In this document: piece after piece, positions 30,586 through 37,970 of the stretch
Position numbering within the stretch: the first letter of the stretch is position 1
Layout of the letters: every line of letters starts with the position of its first letter
Assembly (NCBI RefSeq): GCF_008042275.1
Contig: NZ_RDBK01000043.1
Coordinates: 1,133,701 to 1,176,669 of the forward strand
Direction of reading: 5' to 3'
Origin: Streptomyces sp. OR43
GTDB taxonomy: Bacteria; Actinomycetota; Actinomycetes; Streptomycetales; Streptomycetaceae
Length of the DNA stretch: 42,969 nucleotides
Position numbers and translations under genes: made by a program
Notes under the pieces: generated by a model
Told to the model about the DNA's origin: nothing
What the model saw: the letters and a program-made list of their open reading frames with translations, nothing else
Database searches by the model: none

Positions 30586-31164
30586 ATGTCGGTAAAGGAA
30601 CGCAAGGAGCGCGAACGGGCGGAGCGTGAGCGCCTCATCGTGGTGACAGCCCGCGAACTCGCCGAGCAGCAGGGCTGGGACGCCGTCACCACCCGCCGGC
30701 TCGCCGAGCGCATCGAATACAGCCAGCCCGTCCTCTACAGCCATTTCCGGGGCAAGCGCGAGATCATCGGCGCCGTCGCCCTGGAAGGCGCCACTGAATT
30801 GGCCGCGGCGGTACGGGCCGCGACCTCCGCAGCGAACAGCCCGCGCGAGCGGGTCACCGCCCTCGCCCGCACCTACCTCGACTTCGCCGAGCACAACCCG
30901 GCCGTCTACGACGCCTTGTTCCAGCTCGACGGCGGCCTGGCGTACGCGCGGGAGGACACCCCCGAGCCGCTGAAGGACGCCTTCGCGGCCCTGCTCGAAT
31001 GCCTCGCCGAGGCCGCCGGCGACGGCGTGCACCCGGCGCTGTTCACCGAGGTGTTCTGGGCGGCGCTGCACGGCCTGGCGACGCTGACCCGAGCGGGCCG
31101 CCTGCTGCCCGAGGACGCCGGGGCGAGGGTGGAACTGGTGGTGGGCCGGCTCGCCATGGTCTGA
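30586..31164 (+). CDS. TetR-family regulator of the DUF1772/DUF4267 operon
   Basis: The protein is 192 residues, leaderless. The very charged N-terminus (KERKERERAERERLI) leads into the HTH (about 20-62; TRRLAERIEYSQPVLYSHFRGKREI). The C-terminal part with EHNPAVYDALFQLDGGLAY, LLECLAEAA and FTEVFWAALHGLATLTRAGRL matches the WHG/TetR_C_33 domain. It is divergent from two membrane protein genes and flanked by its repeated palindrome. A 22-bp perfect hairpin ends the transcript. Confidence 0.87.
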   Translation: MSVKERKERERAERERLIVVTARELAEQQGWDAVTTRRLAERIEYSQPVLYSHFRGKREIIGAVALEGATELAAAVRAATSAANSPRERVTALARTYLDFAEHNPAVYDALFQLDGGLAYAREDTPEPLKDAFAALLECLAEAAGDGVHPALFTEVFWAALHGLATLTRAGRLLPEDAGARVELVVGRLAMV

Positions 31165-31168
31165 CACA

Positions 31169-31226
31169 CCGCGCCGCGGGCACGTAGCCGAGGACCGAGG
31201 GCCCCGGCTACGTGCCCGCGGCGCGG
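31169..31226. terminator. very long bidirectional hairpin terminator
   Basis: A perfect 22-bp stem (31169-31190 with 31205-31226) with a 14-nt loop lies between the converging TetR gene and the zinc-ribbon gene. Confidence 0.85.
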
Positions 31227-31237
31227 GTCAACACGCA

Positions 31238-32026
31238 CTAGGTGCGCTTGAAGTACTCGATCTCCCCGAGCGCGATCGGCCGCCCGCTCTCCTGACCTGC
31301 CGCTTCGCGCACGATGAACTCGATGGAGACGACGTCGCTGATGCCCGTCCGTACCGTCTGCTCACCCGGCTTGTCCGTGAGTGTCCAGGCCTTCTCGTGG
31401 ATCTTGCCGTCCTTCGTCCTGATGCGGAGATCCGCCTGCGTCGGCCTGGCGCCCTGCCGGAACGCCTCGGCCTTCGTCGACACGCCGGTGTGGACCGTGA
31501 CGCCGACCAGCCGGAACGGCTTCTCGAACGCGGCCGTCAGCGCGGCGCCCGTCTTCGGGGCGCCCCAGTAGGTGTTCGTCACGCCGTCCACGGCCAGCTC
31601 CGCCGCGTGGCCGGGGGCGGCCGCGCTCGCCGAGACGTCGGTGGGGCTGATCTCCCCCGTTCCGCCGAGCTTGTCGCGCACGTCCTCGACGACGTAGCGC
31701 CCAGCCGGTACGAGCAGGAAGCCCGCGACCAGCAGGCCGGCGATCAGCAGAGCGATCAGGCTTCCCCGCAGCAGCCTCCCCGAACCGGCCCGGACCCTGC
31801 GGTCGAACGGCCACCTGGTGCGCCACCAGGGCAGCGGTTCCTCCCGCTCGCCCGGGTTCAGCGGCGTCGCGCAGCGGCGGCAGAACTTCCGCCCCGGGCG
31901 GTTGGACGCCCCGCACGACGGGCACGGCGTGCCGTCCGGCTCCTCGTTCGCCACGACCGGTCGGACGACGGGGCGCTGGGCGATCGGGATGCCGGGCTGC
32001 ACGGCCACCACGGGGTCGTCCGCCAC
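31238..32026 (-). CDS. zinc-ribbon membrane protein with discoidin-like C-terminal domain, N-terminally truncated
   Basis: From the first usable start (GTG 32026) there are 262 residues: CPSCGASNRPGRKFCRRC zinc ribbon (about 35-52), a membrane helix (LLRGSLIALLIAGLLVAGFLLV, about 84-105), then an extracellular beta domain (AVDGVTNTYWGA, FRLVGVTVHTGVS, GEIEYFKR) of the NADase-type glycan-binding/discoidin class. The Pro-rich coding frame continues upstream without a start to about 32110 and then stops abruptly where a fragment of a baseplate gene begins on the other strand. The original N-terminus, normally longer with a second zinc ribbon, is therefore lost. Whether GTG 32026 is used is uncertain. 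Confidence 0.7.
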   Translation of the reverse strand: MADDPVVAVQPGIPIAQRPVVRPVVANEEPDGTPCPSCGASNRPGRKFCRRCATPLNPGEREEPLPWWRTRWPFDRRVRAGSGRLLRGSLIALLIAGLLVAGFLLVPAGRYVVEDVRDKLGGTGEISPTDVSASAAAPGHAAELAVDGVTNTYWGAPKTGAALTAAFEKPFRLVGVTVHTGVSTKAEAFRQGARPTQADLRIRTKDGKIHEKAWTLTDKPGEQTVRTGISDVVSIEFIVREAAGQESGRPIALGEIEYFKRT

Positions 32027-32115
32027 CGGCTCGGCCGGCCGTCCGGGCCGTACCGGGGCCGGAACCGGTGGTGCCGGTCGTACGGGGACGGGTGCGGGCG
32101 CGGGCGTGACCTCGG

Positions 32116-32253
32116 GTGCCGAAGGACGGGGCCCGCTGGGTGCCCTGCGAGACCGGGACGGACAGCACCGGCGGGCTCAACAGGCCCGGCGAGATCACGG
32201 TGTTCGTCCCCGCCGGGCACACCGCCTCGGTGACGGCCGGGATCGGGTCCTGA
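32116..32253 (+). pseudogene. fragment of a contractile-injection/phage-tail 'putative baseplate assembly protein'
   Basis: The frame reads DGARWVPCETGTDSTGGLN then RPGEITVFVPAGHTASVTAG, a stretch I recognise from the long baseplate-assembly proteins of extracellular contractile injection systems in Streptomyces. Both ends are cut: the left edge joins the beheaded zinc-ribbon gene near 32110, the right edge joins a transposase tail at about 32238-32246. No other tail, sheath or tube gene is in the window. Identification is from pattern memory over about 45 residues. Confidence 0.55.
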
Positions 32254-32546
32254 CCGACAACGGCGCCTGCTACAAGTCCTACCTCTGGCGCGAGACCCTG
32301 ACGGCGGCCGGGATCACCCACAAGCGAACCCGGCCCTACCGGCCACAGACCAACGGCAAGGTCGAACGCCTCAACCGCACCCTGCTCGACGAATGGGCCT
32401 ACGCAAAGCCCTACCGATCAGAACAGGAACGACGCGACGCCTTCCCCTACTGGCTCCACTCCTACAATCACCACCGCGGCCACACCGCGCTCGCCGGCAA
32501 ACCACCCGCCAGCCGCGTCCCCAACCTCACAGGGCAATACAGCTAG
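32247..32546 (+). pseudogene. C-terminal fragment of an IS481-family transposase
   Basis: About 100 residues remain. VLTDNGACYKS has the second catalytic Asp of the DDE integrase core. RPYRPQTNGKVERLNRTLLDEWAY has the catalytic Glu. The tail contains YWLHSYNHHRGHTALAGKPP and SRVPNLTGQYS. The N-terminal two thirds with HTH and first Asp are missing, and no second inverted repeat can be paired, so the element is dead. Codon use (CTC, ACC, AAC-rich) is unlike the older scars around it. Confidence 0.85.
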
Positions 32547-32548
32547 CG

Positions 32549-32933
32549 CTTCGGGAGGGGTCAGCCGGCCGGCCTCGCCGCCGGCGACGGCGCCGGTGTC
32601 GACGGCGGCGAGGCACCAGGCCCTGGCGCGTACGACGGGACGGTCGCCGATGAGGGCGACGGCCTCGACCAGTTCGATGGTGCGGCCGGGGCGGATCGTC
32701 TCGACCCGGATCTCGCACGTGTCGAGCGCGAGCCGGCCCAGGATGTCGAAGCTGATCCGGGACAGCAGGAGCGGCTCGCCCGGCCGGTCGGCCAGGTGCC
32801 GGTCGATGGCGTGCGTGATGAGACCACCGAGTGGGCTGAAGTGCACTTCGTCCGTGCTCCACGCGCCGCTCGCGTGGGCGGTGGGCTTGAAGCAGTGCTC
32901 GTCGATGCGCTCGTAGTAGCTGCCGGTGCTCAT
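32549..32933 (-). pseudogene. acyl-CoA thioesterase-like gene cut at its 3' end
   Basis: ATG 32933 with GAGGGA upstream opens a hot-dog fold thioesterase: FKPTAHASGAWSTDEVHFSPLGGLITHAIDRH, LLLSRISFDILGRLALDTCEIRVETIRPGRTIELVEA and VVRARAWCLAAVDTGAVAGGE. Family proteins run to about 260 residues (TesB-like double hot-dog); only about 125 native residues remain before the frame runs into IS481 transposase DNA near 32550. The open frame continues antisense through the IS to 32418 but that tail is not thioesterase. Probably inactive. Confidence 0.72.
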
Positions 32934-33009
32934 GCGGTGTGTCCCTCGCGGCTGTGCGGATCAAGGACACCAGCGTGCCACCGCACGGCTGCGGACCGCC
33001 GCCCGGGGC

Positions 33010-33054
33010 CCTGCCCGCGAAGGCAGGTCCGGCGCCTGCCCGCGAAGGCAGGTC
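33010..33054. repeat. two tandem copies of a 20-bp hairpin unit (terminator for the SDR gene)
   Basis: CCTGCCCGCGAAGGCAGGTC occurs exactly at 33010-33029 and 33035-33054. Each copy folds as CCTGCC/GGCAGG with a 6-nt loop. The right copy overlaps the SDR stop codon. Tandem duplication of a terminator hairpin is the simplest reading. Confidence 0.6.
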
Positions 33055-33820
33055 ACGGCAGGTCCGGGGCCCACGCGACTCCGTTGATGTGTGACCCGCC
33101 GTCGACGAAGAGCGTATTGCCGGTCATGTAGCGCGCACCCTCGCCCGCGAGGAACGCCGCCACCGGGGCGATGTCCTGGTCGGGGTCACCGATCCGCCCC
33201 ATGGGGTTCGTGGCGTCGGCCTGCCTCTCCAGTTCGGGGTGCTCGCTCATCATCCGCCGGAAGGCCGCGCTCTTCGCGCCCGGGCAGATCGCGTTGACGA
33301 CGACGCCCGTGGGGGCCCACTCACGGGCGGCGGTCCGGGTCAGGGTGCGCAGGGCCTCCTTGGCGGCGTTGTACTCCAAGGTCCCCATGTGGGCGTTCAC
33401 GCCGTTGAGACTGCACATGTTGATGACCCGGCCCCAGCCCCGCGCCCTCATGTGCACGAACGCCGCCTGCATCGCCCAGAGCGGCCCGTAGAAGCCGACG
33501 CCCAGGCCGCGGGCCAGCATCGCGTCGGTCTTGTTCTCGACCCGGCCGACATCGCCCGCTCCCCAGGCGTTGTTGACCAGGATGTCGGCGCTGCCCCACT
33601 CCCGTACGGCGGTGTCGACCATCGCCAGGACCTGCGCCTTGTCGCTGACGTCGGTGCGCACGAAGTGGCCGCCGATGTCCTCGGCCGTGGCACGGCCGGT
33701 CTCCTCGTTCAGCTCCGCGACCACGACCCGGGCACCCTCGGCGGCGAACCGCCGGGCCACGGCGGCGCCGATTCCGTCTCCGGCGCCGGTGACGATCGCG
33801 ACGCGTCCTTCGAGTGACAT
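33053..33820 (-). CDS. short-chain dehydrogenase/reductase (SDR)
   Basis: The protein is 255 residues; GGGAG lies 7 nt before ATG 33820. The Rossmann motif is VTGAGDGIGAAVARRFAAEGA, followed by VNNAWG (Trp for the usual Ala-Gly), then CSLNGVNAHMGTLEYNAAKEAL with catalytic Ser, Tyr and Lys. GRIGDPDQDIAPVAAFLAGEGARYMTGNTLFVDGG is the classical C-terminus. Likely an alcohol/ketone step on a CoA ester or steroid-like ring. It lies 115 bp downstream of the DUF35 gene, with a hairpin between, so it may have its own transcript. Confidence 0.88.
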   Translation of the reverse strand: MSLEGRVAIVTGAGDGIGAAVARRFAAEGARVVVAELNEETGRATAEDIGGHFVRTDVSDKAQVLAMVDTAVREWGSADILVNNAWGAGDVGRVENKTDAMLARGLGVGFYGPLWAMQAAFVHMRARGWGRVINMCSLNGVNAHMGTLEYNAAKEALRTLTRTAAREWAPTGVVVNAICPGAKSAAFRRMMSEHPELERQADATNPMGRIGDPDQDIAPVAAFLAGEGARYMTGNTLFVDGGSHINGVAWAPDLP

Positions 33821-33846
33821 GCGTGTACTCCCAGCAGTCGGGGCAA

Positions 33847-33879
33847 CCGGACCGGTGCCACGCATCCAAACCGGTCCGG
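33847..33879. terminator. hairpin between the DUF35 and SDR genes
   Basis: CCGGACCGGT (33847-33856) and ACCGGTCCGG (33870-33879) form a perfect 10-bp stem with a 13-nt loop, downstream of the DUF35 gene and upstream of the SDR start. It may end the DoxX-DUF35 transcript. Confidence 0.55.
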
Positions 33880-33935
33880 CCCGGCCGGGCGGCGTTCCGT
33901 CCCGGTGGACGGGACGCCGTCCCCGTACGCCCCGC

Positions 33936-34352
33936 TCAGGGCCGGAAGACCGCCACCGCCTCGGTCCCCGGCTCCCGCCGGAACGTCACCCTCAGCGCCA
34001 TCCCGATGGTGAGCGCGCTCTCCTCGCACTCCACGACCTCCGTCATCATCCGGGGCCCCTCCGCGAGATCGACGACCGCGGCGACGTACGGGACGCGGGT
34101 GCCGAACGGCGGCAGGTCGTTGCGGTGGACGACGGACCACGTGTAGAGCGTGGCCCGGCCGCTCGCCCGCACCCACTCCGCCTCCTCGCTCCAGCAGTGC
34201 GGGCAGAACTCGCGCGGGTAGTGGTGCATCCGGTCGCAGGCGCGGCAGTGCCGCAGCAGCAGATGCCCTTCGGCGGCGGCGTCCCAGTAGGAGCGGGTGA
34301 ACGCGTCGGGTTCCGGGAGGTCGTAGCGGGGGGCCTGCCTCGCGCCCGTCAC
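33936..34352 (-). CDS. DUF35 OB-fold/zinc-ribbon acyl-CoA-binding protein (second copy)
   Basis: The protein is 138 residues with a GTG start at 34352 overlapping the DoxX stop by 4 bases (GTGA). The zinc ribbon is HCRACDRMHHYPREFCPHCW (about 35-55). The OB-fold follows with GRATLYTWSVVHRNDLPPF, VPYVAAVVDLAEGPRMMTEVV and TFRREPG. It is a candidate partner for the thiolase-like protein at 18573, whose gene lacks an adjacent DUF35 but shares the same operator. No thiolase lies in this operon. Confidence 0.85.
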   Translation of the reverse strand: MTGARQAPRYDLPEPDAFTRSYWDAAAEGHLLLRHCRACDRMHHYPREFCPHCWSEEAEWVRASGRATLYTWSVVHRNDLPPFGTRVPYVAAVVDLAEGPRMMTEVVECEESALTIGMALRVTFRREPGTEAVAVFRP

Positions 34353-34801
34353 AGGAAGAGCCCGAACGCCCGGTCCAGGGACCAGGTCTGCCAGGACATC
34401 GCGAACAGGGCGACGAGCGAGATCAGCGCCATCATCGCGTTCTGTCCCTGTTCGGCCCAGTCGTGGATCATCAGCACCAGGTACAGCAGATTGAGCAGGA
34501 GCCCGGCGACGAGCGCGACCGGGGTCAGCAGGCCGGTCACCAGGCCGAGGCCCAGGGCCAGTTCCGCGTAGACGACCAGGTACGCCATGGCCTTCGGCCG
34601 GGGCGCGACGATCTTCTCGAAGCCGGTCCGGACCACCGGCCAGCGGTGCTTGCCCGCGACGTCCGACGCCCAGGCGATGCCGGTGCCGCGTTCGAACCAG
34701 CCCTTCTTGTCCTTGTGCCGCCAGCTCTCCAGCCACCACAGGCCGAGGCCTATTCGGAGCACGGCGAGCCACTGGGCGCCGTCGAGCCAGATCGTCCGCA
34801 T
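34349..34801 (-). CDS. DoxX-like membrane protein
   Basis: The protein is 150 residues from ATG 34801 (GGGAGG upstream). Helices lie at about 8-24, 70-92 and 95-115, plus one near the C-terminus, with RIGLGLWWLESWRHKDKKGWFERG and YAELALGLGLVTGLLTPVALVAGLLLNL typical of DoxX/TQO-small-type proteins. DoxX relatives sit in quinone-linked membrane complexes. Here it leads a DoxX-DUF35 operon behind a perfect regulon operator. Confidence 0.82.
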   Translation of the reverse strand: MRTIWLDGAQWLAVLRIGLGLWWLESWRHKDKKGWFERGTGIAWASDVAGKHRWPVVRTGFEKIVAPRPKAMAYLVVYAELALGLGLVTGLLTPVALVAGLLLNLLYLVLMIHDWAEQGQNAMMALISLVALFAMSWQTWSLDRAFGLFL

Positions 34802-34822
34802 GGGGCCTCCCGTTCGCTGGAT

Positions 34823-34837
34823 CTGACGGTACGTCAG
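34823..34837. promoter_or_regulatory. regulon operator, perfect copy (CTGACGGTACGTCAG)
   Basis: CTGACG-GTA-CGTCAG lies 21 bp upstream of the DoxX start. On the minus strand the -10-like TACCGT lies inside the palindrome, exactly as in the copy at 18554. Confidence 0.75.
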
Positions 34838-34935
34838 TTCACCTGATCGCGGGCGCCCGCGCAAGAGGCGCGCACCCGTGATCAATTCGCAATCGATTCC
34901 GGTCTTGACCGAGACCCATCAAGGAGTCGCGCGAT

Positions 34936-34941
34936 TACGCT
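34936..34941 (+). promoter_or_regulatory. leaderless promoter -10 (TACGCT) for the flavin monooxygenase
   Basis: TACGCT lies 7 nt before ATG 34949. An AAGGAG at 34921-34926 is too far (22 nt) to serve as a ribosome site. Confidence 0.5.
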
Positions 34942-34948
34942 CCGAAGC

Positions 34949-36139
34949 ATGTCCGACAGCACACCTACCGCCGGTAGCACCACCCCGGCCGCACCCACCG
35001 ACATCACCGAGGACCGTCCGGTCTACGTCATCGGCGGCGGCCCGGGCGGCCTCGCCGCCGCCGCGGCCCTGCGCGAGCGGGGGGTCCGGGCGGTGGTCCT
35101 GGAGAAGTCCGCGGACGTCGGGGCGTCCTGGCGGCGCCACTACGACCGGCTGCACCTGCACACCACCCGGCGCTGGTCGGCCCTGCCCGGACTGCCCATG
35201 CCGCGCAGGTTCGGCCGCTGGGTCTCCCGGGACGACGTGGTGCGCTACCTGGAGAAGTACGTCGAGCACCACGCGCTGGAAGTCGTGACGGGCGTCGAGG
35301 TCTCCCGCGTCGACCGGGCGGCCGACGGATCCGGATGGCGGCTGACCGCCACCGGCGGGCGCGAACTGACCGGCCGGGCCGTGGTCGTGGCCACCGGCTA
35401 CAACCACACCCCGCGGATCCCCGACTGGCCCGGGCGCGACACCTTCACGGGCGAGCTGCTGCACGCCTCGGCGTACCGCAACCCGGCCCCGTACGCGGGC
35501 CGGGACGTCCTCGTCGTGGGCATCGGCAACACGGGGGCGGAGATCGCCGTCGACCTGGTGGAGGGCGGCGCGTCCCGCGTACGGATCGCGGTGCGCACCC
35601 TTCCGCACCTCGTGCGCCGTTCCACGGCGGGCTGGCCCGCCCAGGCGACGGGCATCCTGGTGCGCCGGCTGCCCGTCGCGCTCGTCGACCGGGCGGGCGG
35701 CCTGATGGCCCGCGTCGCGGTGCCCGACCTGGCGGAACAGGGGCTGCCCCGCCCGGACACGGGCCTGTACTCCCGGGTCAAGGACGGGGCGATCCCGGTC
35801 CAGGACGTGGGGCTGATCGACGCGGTGAAGGGCGGCCGGGTGGTGCCGGTGGCGGCCGTCGAGTCGTTCGACGAGGACGCGGTGGTGCTGGCGGACGGGA
35901 CCCGGATCACCCCGGACACGGTGATCGCCGCGACCGGCTATCTGCGGGCCCTGGAACCGCTGGTCGGCCACCTCGGGGTGCTGGACGCGCGGGGCCGCCC
36001 GGTGGCGCACGGCGGCCGTACGCCGAAGCAGGCGCCCGGCCTGTACTTCACCGGGTTCACCAACCCGATCAGCGGCATGTTCCGCGAAATGGCCCTGGAC
36101 GCGGAGAAGATCGCCAAGCGCCTGGCGCGCACCGGCTGA
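34949..36139 (+). CDS. flavin-containing monooxygenase (FMO/YUCCA-like)
   Basis: The protein is 396 residues. The FAD-binding GGGPGG (29-34) lies in VYVIGGGPGGLAAAAAL. GASWRRHYDRLHLHTTRRWSALPG is the FMO/YUC signature region. ATGYNHTPRIPDWPG is the conserved ATGY motif, VVGIGNTGAEIAVDL the NADPH-binding site, and a second ATGY occurs near 330. Such enzymes insert one oxygen at S, N or carbonyl carbon. Divergent from the DoxX operon with a separate leaderless promoter. Not clearly part of the operator regulon. Confidence 0.87.
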   Translation: MSDSTPTAGSTTPAAPTDITEDRPVYVIGGGPGGLAAAAALRERGVRAVVLEKSADVGASWRRHYDRLHLHTTRRWSALPGLPMPRRFGRWVSRDDVVRYLEKYVEHHALEVVTGVEVSRVDRAADGSGWRLTATGGRELTGRAVVVATGYNHTPRIPDWPGRDTFTGELLHASAYRNPAPYAGRDVLVVGIGNTGAEIAVDLVEGGASRVRIAVRTLPHLVRRSTAGWPAQATGILVRRLPVALVDRAGGLMARVAVPDLAEQGLPRPDTGLYSRVKDGAIPVQDVGLIDAVKGGRVVPVAAVESFDEDAVVLADGTRITPDTVIAATGYLRALEPLVGHLGVLDARGRPVAHGGRTPKQAPGLYFTGFTNPISGMFREMALDAEKIAKRLARTG

Positions 36140-36252
36140 GGTCCCCCGTCCCGTCCCCCGTCCCATCGGTCAGGGACACGCCGCCGTTCGCTCAGCACAG
36201 CCCCCGCCGGCCACTCCCGGCGGGGCATCCCACCCTGATACGGAGGATGCAC

Positions 36253-37785
36253 GTGGCACGTCAACGAACAGGACAGACCTCGCAGCCGGCCCGCGGACCG
36301 GTGACCCGGCGCGCGATGCTGGGAGGTGCGGCGGCCGCCGGGGTCTCGGCGATCGCCGCGGCCGGTCCGGCACAGGCGGCCGTTCCCGGCTCCACGGGCG
36401 CCGCCCCGCGCGAGGTGGACGTCGCCGTGGTCGGCGGCGGGCTGGCAGGCCTGACCGCCGCCCGCGATCTGGCCGCCGCCGGGAAGTCCGTCCTGGTCCT
36501 GGAGGCACGCGACCGGGTCGGCGGCCGGGTACTCAACCTGGCGCTCCCGAACGGCGGGACCAGCGAGGGCGGCGGCGAGTTCATCGGCCCGACGCAGGAC
36601 CGGATGAAGGCGCTCGCCGACTCGCTGGGGGTGGCGACCTTCCCCACGTACAACACCGGCAAGAACGTCCTGTTCAAGGACGGCAAGCGCACCCCCTACG
36701 CCACCGACGGGCTGCTCGGCGCCGTCCCGCCGATCGATGTGGCGGGGCTCGCCAACGCGGCGGCGGTGCAGGCGATGCTGAACGACCTGGCGAAGCAGGT
36801 ACCGGTCGACGCCCCGTGGACGGCGGCGAAGGCGGACGAGTGGGACAGCCAGACCTTCGAGACATGGCTGAAGCACAACGCCGTGATCCCGTCCGCGAAG
36901 TTCCTCTTCGACGTGGCGTGCACCTCGGTGTTCTCCGCCGAGCCGAGTGAGCTCTCGCTGCTGTTCGTGCTGTTCTACATCCGGGCGGCCGGCAACGAGA
37001 CGACGCCCGGCACCTTCGAGCGCCTCACCGAGACGGGCACGGGTGCCCAGGCGACCCGGTTCGTCGGCGGTTCCGCCCAGGTGCCGCTGCGCCTCGCCCA
37101 GTCCCTCGGGGACCGCGTCGCCCTGAACGCACCCGTCACCCGGATCGCCCAGGGCGCGGGCCGGCTGACCGTGGAGGCGAACGGGCTCACCGTCTCCGCC
37201 CGCCGCGTGGTGATCGCCGTGCCGCCCTCGCTCACCAACCGCATCACGTTCTCTCCGGGCCTGCCCGCCACCCGCGACCAGCTCGGCCAGCGGCTGCCGA
37301 TGGGGTCGGTCGGCAAGGCCATCGCGGTGTACGACACGCCGTTCTGGCGGGCCGCCGGTCTCAACGGCCAGGTGGTCAGCGACTCCGGCGCCGTCCGCTC
37401 CACGTTCGACAACTCCCCGCCGGACGGCTCGTACGGGGCCCTGATGGGCTTCATCGAGTCCGACGAGATGCGCGGGCTCAACGGGGCGACGGAGGCCGAG
37501 GTCCGGGCGGTGGTCCTGAAGGACTTCGCCACGTACTTCGGCGACCGTGCCAAGACCCCGACCGGCTTCGTGCTCCAGCGCTGGGACAACGAGACCTACT
37601 CCCGCGGCGGCCCGGTCGCCTACGCCCCGCCCGGCGTCCTGACCCGCTACGGCGCAGCCCTGCGCGCTCCCGTCGGGGCGATCCACTGGGCGGGCACGGA
37701 GACGTCGACGTACTGGAACGGCTACATGGACGGCGCGGTCCGCTCGGGCGAGCGCGTCGCCAAGGAGGTCGTCGCCGCACTCTGA
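36253..37785 (+). CDS. Tat-exported flavin monoamine oxidase
   Basis: GTG 36253 has GGAGG at 6 nt, whereas the in-frame ATG at 36247 abuts the ribosome site, so I take 510 residues from GTG. The Tat signal VTRRAMLGG (18-26) with a hydrophobic Ala-rich run ends at GPAQA. FAD Rossmann VVGGGLAGLTAARDL (about 60-74) and LEARDRVGGRV are followed by IHWAGTETSTYWNGYMDGAVRSGERVA, the covalent/AMO-type FAD-binding C-terminal segment. It probably oxidises an amine outside the cell, releasing peroxide and ammonia. It starts 113 bp after the FMO gene. Confidence 0.88.
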   Translation: MARQRTGQTSQPARGPVTRRAMLGGAAAAGVSAIAAAGPAQAAVPGSTGAAPREVDVAVVGGGLAGLTAARDLAAAGKSVLVLEARDRVGGRVLNLALPNGGTSEGGGEFIGPTQDRMKALADSLGVATFPTYNTGKNVLFKDGKRTPYATDGLLGAVPPIDVAGLANAAAVQAMLNDLAKQVPVDAPWTAAKADEWDSQTFETWLKHNAVIPSAKFLFDVACTSVFSAEPSELSLLFVLFYIRAAGNETTPGTFERLTETGTGAQATRFVGGSAQVPLRLAQSLGDRVALNAPVTRIAQGAGRLTVEANGLTVSARRVVIAVPPSLTNRITFSPGLPATRDQLGQRLPMGSVGKAIAVYDTPFWRAAGLNGQVVSDSGAVRSTFDNSPPDGSYGALMGFIESDEMRGLNGATEAEVRAVVLKDFATYFGDRAKTPTGFVLQRWDNETYSRGGPVAYAPPGVLTRYGAALRAPVGAIHWAGTETSTYWNGYMDGAVRSGERVAKEVVAAL

Positions 37786-37809
37786 CGCCCATGGGGCGTC
37801 CCTCAGTCC

Positions 37810-37851
37810 GAGAGCGGTGGTCCGGTGGCAAGATCCCGGACCACCGCTCTC
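37810..37851 (+). terminator. hairpin terminator after the amine oxidase
   Basis: A perfect 16-bp stem (37810-37825 with 37836-37851) with a 10-nt loop lies 24 nt past the stop. It insulates the regulon promoter that follows. Confidence 0.82.
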
Positions 37852-37874
37852 AAGCTTTCCCTGCACGACCATTC

Positions 37875-37913
37875 CTGACGGGCCGTCAGTTCAGTAACCT
37901 GACAGAGCGTCAG
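37875..37913. promoter_or_regulatory. tandem regulon operators (one perfect, one with one mismatch)
   Basis: CTGACGGGCCGTCAG (37875-37889, perfect) and CTGACAGAGCGTCAG (37899-37913, one mismatch) lie 24 bp apart centre to centre. A -10-like TAACCT (37895-37900) lies between them and touches the second. It is the only promoter in the window with two copies, so it should be the most tightly repressed. Confidence 0.75.
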
Positions 37914-37970
37914 TTTTGTGCCCGGGCACCACACGTGCCGACGGACTTTCGAGCAGGAGTGGGCGGAACG

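Noticed and set aside
32247..32546. Intact insertion sequence
   Set aside because: Only the transposase C-terminus remains, with no N-terminus and no paired inverted repeats.
35335..36246. Amine oxidase beginning at 35335
   Set aside because: That part is an out-of-frame shadow of the flavin monooxygenase. The Tat signal and GGAGG place the true start at 36253.
37916..37970. Alternative starts of the CoA ligase upstream of 37971
   Set aside because: The GTG at 37959 overlaps the ribosome site, and earlier codons run through the operator region without a start.
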